Assembly: GCA_035446985.1 (NCBI GenBank) | Contig: DAOTGG010000030.1 | Coordinates: 1-12,841 of the forward strand | Length of the DNA stretch: 12,841 bases | Reading direction: 5' to 3' | From: JAQUSX01 sp035446985 | GTDB taxonomy: Bacteria; Bacillota; Clostridia; Christensenellales; CAG-314 | Shown here: positions 8,662-12,841 of the stretch, piece after piece | Numbering within the stretch: position 1 is the first letter of the stretch | Layout: every line of letters starts with the position of its first letter | Notes under the pieces: generated by a model | Databases searched by the model: none | Told to the model about the DNA's origin: nothing | What the model saw: only the letters and a program-made list of their open reading frames with translations | Translations under genes and position numbers: made by a program

Positions 8662-8690
8662 ATTTTAACAAATATATACAAAAAAGGCAA
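8662..8690 (-). promoter_or_regulatory. Promoter of pcrA-ligA
   Basis: Minus strand: TTGCCT (8690-8685) as a weak -35, a 17-bp spacer, then TAAAAT (8667-8662) preceded by TGT, an extended -10. Predicted start is near 8655, about 25 nt before the TTG of pcrA. The -35 element is part of the terminator stem of the upstream gene. Confidence 0.6.
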
Positions 8691-8725
8691 CCGCGTTTTG
8701 GGTATACATTATTTTTGCGGCAGCC
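8680..8725 (-). terminator. Rho-independent terminator after the 128-aa gene
   Basis: On the minus strand GGCTGCCGC (8725-8717) pairs with GCGGTTGCC (8694-8686), with one T-T mismatch and one G-U pair, around a loop of about 22 nt. A run of T (8685-8681) follows. It lies 35 bp past the stop of the gene ending at 8760. Confidence 0.65.
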
Positions 8726-8759
8726 TCACTCAATATATTTATCGAAAAAAATTTTAAAA

Positions 8760-9146
8760 TTATTGATTTTCTTTTTCTTTTTTATACCGCTCGCAAGCGG
8801 CTAAATATTTATTTGAAAGCTCATACAAATAGCTTTGGCGTTGTTTTACGTCAAGCGAGTCTAAAAAATTTTTATCGGCGAGCGCGCCAAGCGGATTGGT
8901 AATCACGATTTCGCTTTCCAATAAGTCCACCACTCTCAGATAAAATTCTTCTTCTTCAAAATAGCGTTTGTTATAAATTTGATTGCGGATTTTTTCTCTG
9001 TAATCAATGAGCGTGGGTATCGCGCTCTTTCCGTCGTCCGCAGCCGTCTTTAAATGCGCTTGTCTTTGCTCCTTAACATTTTGCCAAAACCCGTCGGCAA
9101 GTCTTTGTTTAGCTTCTTTGGCGTAATGCTTGAAACCTCCTCTCAT
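8760..9146 (-). CDS. Hypothetical protein, 128 aa, with tandem Spo0A-type boxes upstream
   Basis: I do not recognise this protein. It is a highly charged, soluble-looking chain of 128 residues without signal peptide, membrane segment, cysteine motif or nucleotide-binding loop. The N-terminus (MRGGFKHYAKEAKQRLADGFWQ) is basic and amphipathic, and the middle (NKRYFEEEEFYLRVVDLLESE) and end (ELSNKYLAACERYKKEKE) look helical, so it may be an all-alpha protein. Codon use resembles its neighbours and the end is marked by a terminator, which argues for a real gene. The ATG at 9146 has AAAGGGG 10 nt upstream. Oddly, a perfect AGGAGG lies inside codons 2-4, yet no in-frame start follows it within 40 codons. 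Two TGTCGAA boxes lie 17-33 nt before the start. No good sigma-A promoter is visible between rpsU and this gene. Confidence 0.8.
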   Translation of the reverse strand: MRGGFKHYAKEAKQRLADGFWQNVKEQRQAHLKTAADDGKSAIPTLIDYREKIRNQIYNKRYFEEEEFYLRVVDLLESEIVITNPLGALADKNFLDSLDVKQRQSYLYELSNKYLAACERYKKEKENQ

Positions 9147-9162
9147 ATAACCAATGCCCCTT

Positions 9163-9179
9163 TGTCGAAATTTGTCGAA
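9163..9179. promoter_or_regulatory. Tandem pair of Spo0A-type (0A) boxes
   Basis: The plus strand carries TGTCGAA at 9163-9169 and again at 9173-9179, each inside an identical 10-mer TTTGTCGAAA. The copies are head-to-tail, 3 bp apart and 10 bp from start to start, which is one helical turn. The heptamer is the established consensus of the Spo0A box, and the N3 tandem arrangement resembles, as I recall it, the Bacillus abrB operator. The pair lies 17-33 nt before the start codon of the unrecognised 128-aa gene. Confidence 0.65.
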
Positions 9180-9194
9180 ACGTCCAAATACGCA

Positions 9195-9229
9195 AAACTG
9201 CCTATCCCGTAATTTAGGGATAAGCAGTT
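9195..9229 (-). terminator. Hairpin after rpsU, probable terminator or attenuator
   Basis: On the minus strand AACTGC-T-TATCCC (9229-9217) pairs with GGGATA-G-GCAGTT (9208-9196): 13 positions, with one pair being U-G in RNA of this strand but a C-A mismatch on the other, which supports minus-strand transcription. The loop is 8 nt. The T run afterwards is short (four T, partly in the stem), so read-through into the next gene is likely. Confidence 0.6.
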
Positions 9230-9250
9230 ATCTTTGGTTATTAAAAAATA

Positions 9251-9430
9251 TTAGCCTTTCGCATTGCGTTTACGAGCAGCTTCCGCTTTTTTCTTGCGGC
9301 GTACGCTCGGTTTTTCATATTGCTCTTTTTTACGAAGGTCGGAAATGATGCCGTCACGCGCGCACTTACGTTTAAATCTACGCAACGCGCTGTCTAATGT
9401 TTCAGTTTCGCCTACTTTGATAGTTGACAT
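9251..9430 (-). CDS. rpsU: 30S ribosomal protein S21
   Basis: S21 is a small basic protein on the 30S platform near the anti-Shine-Dalgarno end of 16S rRNA, where it helps initiation. This 59-residue gene reads MSTIKVGETETLDSALRRFK, then RKCARDGIISDLRKKEQYEKP, then SVRRKKKAEAARKRNAKG. The TLDSALRRFKR core and the lysine/arginine-rich tail are typical, and the length is normal. The start at 9430 has AGGAGG 9 nt upstream. It has its own very strong promoter and is followed by a hairpin, so it is probably transcribed mostly alone although it lies between a HIT gene and an unknown gene. Confidence 0.97.
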   Translation of the reverse strand: MSTIKVGETETLDSALRRFKRKCARDGIISDLRKKEQYEKPSVRRKKKAEAARKRNAKG

Positions 9431-9490
9431 TCGTTTCGCCTCCTTTCCCAGAGCCAGGGACAGTTTTTGCCGTATTCACGACTATTTTTT

Positions 9491-9518
9491 ATTATACGAA
9501 TTTTGCCGCGATTGTCAA
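9491..9518 (-). promoter_or_regulatory. Consensus sigma-A promoter of rpsU
   Basis: Minus strand TTGACA (9518-9513), a 16-bp spacer and TATAAT (9496-9491): both hexamers match the consensus perfectly. The promoter starts 7 nt before the end of the HIT gene on its downstream side and gives a leader of roughly 50 nt before rpsU. Confidence 0.88.
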
Positions 9519-9524
9519 GGACTT

Positions 9525-9929
9525 TTAAATAATTTTAAGTTTTTCGCAAATTTCCCGCAAATTCATTTCTTTTTTCGGTTCTTTCGCCCACCACCACATA
9601 CCGTCGCCGTTTTTGCGCGGAATGATATGAAAATGCAAGTGATAAACCGACTGGTGCGCAGATTCGTTATTGCAATTAAGTATATTTACGCCGTCGTAAC
9701 CGCAATTGTCAATGTAGTGTTTTGCGATTTTTTGCACCGTACGCATTACCTTATCCAAGGTTTCGGGCGGACAGTCAAGGACGTTTTCACAATGAAATTT
9801 CGGTATGACGAGCGTATGCCCGATAGCGTCCTCGGCAATATCTAAAAAAGCGTAAGTGTCCTCGTCTTCATATATGCGGTGGCTGGGGATTTCTCCCTTT
9901 ATTATTTTACAAAAAATACAATCGTTCAT
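9525..9929 (-). CDS. HIT family nucleotide hydrolase/transferase (HinT-like)
   Basis: HIT proteins of the HinT branch hydrolyse purine nucleoside phosphoramidates and acyl-adenylates, including adenylated lysine; the physiological substrate in bacteria is usually not known. The 134 residues begin with MNDCIFCKIIKGEIPSHRIYED, with C4 and C7 as likely zinc ligands. AEDAIGHTLVIPKFH follows, and then the catalytic triad HLHFH (H97, H99, H101) in QSVYHLHFHIIPR. The C-terminus continues past the HIT motif (GDGMWWWAKEPKKEMNLREICEKLK), as in many Firmicute members. The start overlaps the mtaB stop by 4 nt (ATGA), with GGAG close upstream, so the two genes share a transcript. Confidence 0.95.
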   Translation of the reverse strand: MNDCIFCKIIKGEIPSHRIYEDEDTYAFLDIAEDAIGHTLVIPKFHCENVLDCPPETLDKVMRTVQKIAKHYIDNCGYDGVNILNCNNESAHQSVYHLHFHIIPRKNGDGMWWWAKEPKKEMNLREICEKLKII

Positions 9930-11167
9930 AAAACTCCAATAACTCCTTCTTTAAATTTTTCCGTTAAAGTAACGTCGACGATATCGCCGATTTTCGCTTT
10001 TTCGCCGATATAAACCCGAATATAATTATCAGTATAACCTACGTTCATATCGCCTTTTTTCTCTTCAACTAATACGCTTGCGCGTTTACCCAAAAACTTT
10101 TCGATATACGCGTCTTTTAATTCTTTTTTGATTTCGGTAAGCCTTTCAACTCGGCTTTTCATCTCTGCGGAATCTATTTTGCCAAGCTCGTACGCTTTCG
10201 TGCCGCTTCTCGGCGAATACGGAAAAACGTGTATATCGGAAAAACCGACCTTTTTTGTAAACTCGCAAGTATCGATAAAATCTTTTTCCGTTTCCGTCGG
10301 AAAACCTACGATAATATCTGTGGTAATGCCGCAATCGGGGTAAAATTCGCGTATTTTGCAAACGGTTTTAAAGTAATCGTCGGCGGTATAATGGCGGTTC
10401 ATAGATTTTAAAACATTATCGCAGCCGCTTTGTAGCGACAAATGCAGATGCTTGCAGACGTTTTTTTTCATAGCCCGCAAAAACTCGTCGTCAATTACGT
10501 TTTGATAAATACTTCCCAGCCGTATTCTCGCGTTTACTCCGCTTAACGCCTTTAACAATTCCGTCAAAGACGATCCTATATCTTTTCCGTACTGTGAAAT
10601 GTCTATTCCGTTAAGAACGTACTCTTTCGCGTTTTGCGAGCTTACTTCGCTTAGTATTGATTCAATGCTTCTGCTTCGGCTTTTGCCTCTAAGATACGGC
10701 ACGATACAGTACGAACAATAATTGTCGCAGCCGTCTTGTATTTTAACGTAGGCGCGCGTTTTTTGGTGTTCGGCGTCTATATAATGAACGTAATTTTTTT
10801 CAATCGGCTTAACTATCACGCCGCAATTATTTACCGCTTCGCAGATTTTTATTTTGTTTGCGTTTCCGCTGATTAACGTAACGTTCGGCAGTTTTTCAAA
10901 TTGAGCCGCGTTTTTTTCTGCGGCGCAACCAGTCACAATTATTTTGCAATCGGGATTAAGTTTTCTTACTCTTGCCACAGCCTGACGTGATTTACCTTCC
11001 GCTTCCGCTGTCACGGCGCAGGTATTCAGTACATAAATATCAGCCTTAATTAGCCCCTCTGAAACGTCGTAGCCGATATTTTTTAAGGCGGCTGCTATTT
11101 GTCCGCTTTCGTATGAATTTGTCTTGCAGCCCAAAGTAAAGACCGCCACAGTTGTTTTTTTCGTCAT
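9926..11167 (-). CDS. mtaB: tRNA (N6-threonylcarbamoyladenosine(37)-C2)-methylthiotransferase MtaB
   Basis: MtaB is a radical-SAM enzyme that adds a methylthio group to t6A37 of ANN-decoding tRNAs, giving ms2t6A. In 413 residues it has the N-terminal methylthiotransferase domain with cluster cysteines C14 (TLGCKTNSYES), C50 (NTCAVTAEAEGKSR) and C81 (VTGCAAEKN). The radical-SAM motif is CDNYCSYC (C147, C151, C154) followed by IVPYLRGKSRSR. HLHLSLQSGCDNVLKSMNRHY and DIIVGFPTE are present, and a C-terminal TRAM-like domain (about 350-413) closes the protein. The NTCAVT signature and overall pattern fit MtaB rather than MiaB or RimO. No Shine-Dalgarno sequence is visible before the ATG. It lies 94 bp after prmA and overlaps the HIT gene. 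Confidence 0.95.
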   Translation of the reverse strand: MTKKTTVAVFTLGCKTNSYESGQIAAALKNIGYDVSEGLIKADIYVLNTCAVTAEAEGKSRQAVARVRKLNPDCKIIVTGCAAEKNAAQFEKLPNVTLISGNANKIKICEAVNNCGVIVKPIEKNYVHYIDAEHQKTRAYVKIQDGCDNYCSYCIVPYLRGKSRSRSIESILSEVSSQNAKEYVLNGIDISQYGKDIGSSLTELLKALSGVNARIRLGSIYQNVIDDEFLRAMKKNVCKHLHLSLQSGCDNVLKSMNRHYTADDYFKTVCKIREFYPDCGITTDIIVGFPTETEKDFIDTCEFTKKVGFSDIHVFPYSPRSGTKAYELGKIDSAEMKSRVERLTEIKKELKDAYIEKFLGKRASVLVEEKKGDMNVGYTDNYIRVYIGEKAKIGDIVDVTLTEKFKEGVIGVL

Positions 11168-11261
11168 TTTTTATAAATTAATTATCTGTTATTTAATAAT
11201 TTGATAATAACCGAAAACTATCAAAAAGTCTAAGCATTGTTGAAAGATTTTTGGAAATAAA

Positions 11262-12149
11262 TTATATTTGATAAAGCAGCGCGCACCATTCGCCTTTAAT
11301 AACTTTTTCGAGCAAAGAAAAGCCCGAATACGCTGTCTCAACATCATTGCAATAAGTATTAAGTATACCGCTCAAAATCAAATACGTTCCTTTTTTTACG
11401 ACGTTCTCTATGCCTTTTCTTAGTTCCATTAAAATCGGAGCTGTGAGATTGGCAAGCGCAATGTCGTACTTAATAATCGTGCCGTCGGTGAGATTGCCTT
11501 GGCGCGCTTCGCAAACATTTTGAAATTTATTTAAGGCGATATTCTTTTCGCTTGTTTCCACCGCCAAAATATCGTTATCTATAAGCGTGACTTTTTTCGC
11601 GCCGAGTTTTGCCGCGCAAAGTCCAAGCACTCCGCTTCCGCAGCCGATATCCAATACGGTTTTATTCTTAATATCAACTTTTTGCATAAGTTCCACACAT
11701 AACGAAGTGGTTTCGTGCTGACCTGTTCCAAAAGCGAGTCCTGTGTCGATTAGCACATTCTCCGCTTTGCCGTCGTCGAGCCATACGGGACAAATGATCA
11801 CTTTGCCTATGGGAATGGCGTAATAATTTTTCTTCCACTCGTCTTTCCAAACATCGTCGTCCAATATATTTGAGTAAATATCTGATACCGTCAGGTTTTC
11901 GAATTGCGAAAAACCGTTTTTCAATGATTTTAGCGTTTCGTCGAGTTTGTCAACCGCACAATAACCTTTGACTAAAACCTCTTTCGGAAAATTTTCCATC
12001 AAATTATCTTCAGCGTAATCCCAACTTTCCACCGCCAAATCCTGTCTGTCCACTACGCAAACGCCGTCGCCAGTAATTTCATTCATAACGTCGGCTATTA
12101 TTTCGACGTCTTTATGTTCCGTCTTAACTGTGATTTCACAGTATTTCAT
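11262..12149 (-). CDS. prmA: Ribosomal protein L11 methyltransferase PrmA
   Basis: PrmA trimethylates ribosomal protein L11 using S-adenosylmethionine. The 295 residues show the N-terminal substrate-recognition domain (about 1-95), WKDEWKKNYYAIPIGKVIICPVW, then LAFGTGQHETT (138-148), the SAM-binding loop VLDIGCGSGVLGL (165-177), LIDND, and ANLTAPILMEL (233-243), all in the PrmA order. One substitution is DTG where DPG is usual before LAFGTG. The start is 8 bp after the padR stop, with AAAGGA about 12 nt upstream, so it is co-transcribed with that regulator; prmA commonly sits next to a 16S rRNA methyltransferase or dnaJ instead. A short AT-rich gap follows before mtaB. Confidence 0.95.
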   Translation of the reverse strand: MKYCEITVKTEHKDVEIIADVMNEITGDGVCVVDRQDLAVESWDYAEDNLMENFPKEVLVKGYCAVDKLDETLKSLKNGFSQFENLTVSDIYSNILDDDVWKDEWKKNYYAIPIGKVIICPVWLDDGKAENVLIDTGLAFGTGQHETTSLCVELMQKVDIKNKTVLDIGCGSGVLGLCAAKLGAKKVTLIDNDILAVETSEKNIALNKFQNVCEARQGNLTDGTIIKYDIALANLTAPILMELRKGIENVVKKGTYLILSGILNTYCNDVETAYSGFSLLEKVIKGEWCALLYQI

Positions 12150-12157
12150 AAATAAAT

Positions 12158-12481
12158 TTAGTCCTTTATCAAAATGTCAATAAGTTTTTTTGCCGTTTCC
12201 CATTCTGCTACATTGTAGCGGTAGGTGTCGATGCCTTTTTGCGTGATAGAATAATATTTTCGCTGCACATCGCCTTCGCCCCATTCGCCCTTTACACAAC
12301 CGTTGTCTTCCAAACGGTGATAAGCGGTGTAAAGGCTCTGCTCGTTGGGGTGATATATGCCGTTTGTTTTTTCTTCGATAAATCTGCGTATTCCGTTGCC
12401 GTACATTTTTCCTTGCATTAACGCGCTCAAAACAAAAGTATCTATATGTCCTCTGAGCAAATCTGAAGAAATGATTTTCAT
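12158..12481 (-). CDS. PadR family transcriptional regulator
   Basis: This is a small winged-helix DNA-binding protein of 107 residues, about the minimum for PadR subfamily 2. The pattern is SDLLRGHIDTFVLSALMQGKMYGNGI, a wing-and-recognition region NEQSLYTAYHRLEDNGCVKGEW, then RKYYSITQKGIDTY, and a short C-terminal helix (EWETAKKLIDILI) for dimerisation. PadR proteins usually repress their own gene and a neighbour, often an efflux or membrane-protein gene, and release DNA when they bind a small aromatic ligand or receive a stress signal; the ligand here is unknown. A strong AGGAGGT lies 8 nt before the ATG. Downstream is prmA; a divergent gene begins at 12807. The promoter region carries a palindrome and 0A-type boxes. 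Confidence 0.93.
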   Translation of the reverse strand: MKIISSDLLRGHIDTFVLSALMQGKMYGNGIRRFIEEKTNGIYHPNEQSLYTAYHRLEDNGCVKGEWGEGDVQRKYYSITQKGIDTYRYNVAEWETAKKLIDILIKD

Positions 12482-12506
12482 AAAAATCTACCTCCTTTAC
12501 ATTCTT

Positions 12507-12517
12507 ATGTCTAACAT
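12507..12517. promoter_or_regulatory. Palindrome ATGT-N3-ACAT, candidate PadR operator
   Basis: ATGTCTAACAT is an inverted repeat overlapping the predicted -10 element and transcription start of padR. PadR-family operators are known to contain ATGT/ACAT half-sites, although the published spacing I recall is 8 bp rather than 3. A further ACAT at 12500-12503 lies 3 bp before it. Confidence 0.4.
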
Positions 12518-12544
12518 AATACCACTTTTTAGTAAAAAAGTAAA
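12516..12544 (-). promoter_or_regulatory. Promoter of padR-prmA
   Basis: Minus strand TTTACT (12544-12539), a 17-bp spacer and TATTAT (12521-12516): four of six and five of six consensus matches. The predicted start near 12509 leaves a leader of about 28 nt containing the AGGAGGT ribosome site. Confidence 0.6.
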
Positions 12545-12555
12545 GCCGTGCGTGC

Positions 12556-12593
12556 CGTCGAGTTTTGTCGAAAACCGATTGCGCCCTGTCGAA
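12556..12593. promoter_or_regulatory. Cluster of Spo0A-type boxes upstream of padR
   Basis: Perfect TGTCGAA occurs at 12566-12572, within TTTTGTCGAAAA, and at 12587-12593. They are 21 bp apart, two helical turns. A degenerate copy, CGTCGAG, at 12556-12562 sits 10 bp from the first with a 3-bp gap, repeating the spacing of the pair at 9163-9179. The cluster lies 12-49 bp upstream of the padR -35 element, a position suited to activation. Confidence 0.55.
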
Positions 12594-12729
12594 ATAACAT
12601 ACGACCTGTATTTTTGTGTTCGAAAAAATTTTAATTCTATACCGCTCAAAATCAACTAACCGATTAGTGATTTATGAAATAAAAATCATTTTTTATAATT
12701 TTTTTCACGTTATAGTTTTTCAAAGTATA

Positions 12730-12759
12730 TTGACATTAAGTATAAAAATATGCTATATA
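12730..12759 (+). promoter_or_regulatory. Promoter of the plus-strand gene at 12807
   Basis: TTGACA (12730-12735), an 18-bp spacer and TATATA (12754-12759), preceded by TGC, form a consensus -35 with an extended -10. The predicted start is near 12766, about 40 nt before the ATG. Confidence 0.68.
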
Positions 12760-12806
12760 TAAAGTATAATTTTTGTTAAATGACCGTAGTTGTGGAGTAA
12801 CGCAAT

Positions 12807-12841
12807 ATGAAATCTGGTAAAAAAGTAATAGCGCTAATAAT
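12807..12841 (+). CDS. Start of an unidentified gene, cut off by the window
   Basis: Eleven codons are visible: MKSGKKVIALI. GGAG at 12794-12797 lies 9 nt before the ATG, and a good promoter stands upstream. A lysine-rich start turning hydrophobic is what a signal peptide or first membrane segment would look like, but eleven residues cannot settle it. It is divergent from padR, so it is a possible PadR target. Confidence 0.6.
   Translation, partial: MKSGKKVIALI

Larger units (their letters stand above)
12482..12806. other. 325-bp intergenic region between padR and the divergent gene
   Basis: No credible gene is seen here. The padR-proximal part holds the padR promoter, a palindrome over its -10, and a cluster of TGTCGAA boxes. 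The middle (about 12600-12725) is very AT-rich with no feature I recognise. The far end holds the promoter and ribosome site of the plus-strand gene. Confidence 0.7.

Noticed and set aside
8630..8671. Extended pcrA start at the TTG at 8671 (725 residues)
   Set aside because: It lies upstream of the predicted -10 element, has no ribosome site, and adds 14 residues not typical of PcrA. The TTG at 8629 has GGAG at the right distance.
9438..9460. CCCAGAGCCAGGG in the rpsU leader as a protein-binding hairpin
   Set aside because: Only three to four base pairs can form; too weak to claim autoregulation by S21.
11200..11225. Inverted repeat as a rho-independent terminator after prmA
   Set aside because: Only seven A/T-rich base pairs with a 12-nt loop and no T run on the minus strand; kept only as part of a weak finding.
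12673..12700. Hairpin TGATTT/AAATCA followed by T residues on the plus strand
   Set aside because: No gene on that strand ends upstream, and short A/T stems are expected by chance in such AT-rich sequence.
1..12841. A defence island, mobile element, CRISPR array or biosynthetic cluster
   Set aside because: No repeat array, transposase, integrase, nuclease-toxin pair or assembly-line gene is present; nearly all genes are conserved housekeeping genes on one strand.

Overview
This window looks like a stretch of core chromosome from a low-to-moderate GC Firmicute, most likely an uncultured member of the Clostridia. The support is the gene order yicC-gmk-rpoZ-coaBC-priA, which is characteristic of Firmicutes, a PcrA-LigA pair, consensus sigma-A promoters, strong AGGAGG-type ribosome binding sites, and perfect matches to the Spo0A-binding heptamer TGTCGAA. 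I cannot name a genus. No tRNA, large rRNA, CRISPR array, transposase or prophage gene is visible.

Almost everything is read on the minus strand, so the biological order runs from high to low coordinates. Right end: a short stub of a plus-strand gene (12807 to the edge) with its own promoter diverges from padR (12481-12158). padR is followed 8 bp later by prmA, which methylates ribosomal protein L11, and then by mtaB (tRNA methylthiolation) and a HIT-family hydrolase that overlaps mtaB by 4 bp. Next is rpsU (ribosomal protein S21, 59 aa), with a textbook promoter (TTGACA, 16 bp, TATAAT) and a hairpin after its stop. Then comes a 128-aa protein I do not recognise, which ends in a hairpin terminator. 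That terminator overlaps the promoter of pcrA, which is directly followed by ligA (stop and start codons adjacent). Another promoter, inside the end of ligA, drives yicC, gmk, rpoZ, coaBC and priA; priA runs off the left edge of the window.

Functionally the window combines DNA replication and repair (PriA, PcrA, LigA), RNA and nucleotide metabolism (YicC, Gmk, the RNA polymerase omega subunit), coenzyme A synthesis (CoaBC), and translation or tRNA modification (S21, PrmA, MtaB). All of these are known families. I found no new multi-gene system such as a defence island.

The most interesting signal is regulatory. The heptamer TGTCGAA occurs four times in the window by my reading of both strands, always between genes. 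Two copies form a tandem pair 10 bp apart just ahead of the unrecognised 128-aa gene. Two more, with a third degenerate copy, lie upstream of padR. This suggests that the unknown protein and the padR-prmA transcript are under Spo0A-like control at the switch to stationary phase or sporulation. PadR may also repress itself through a palindrome over its own -10 element.
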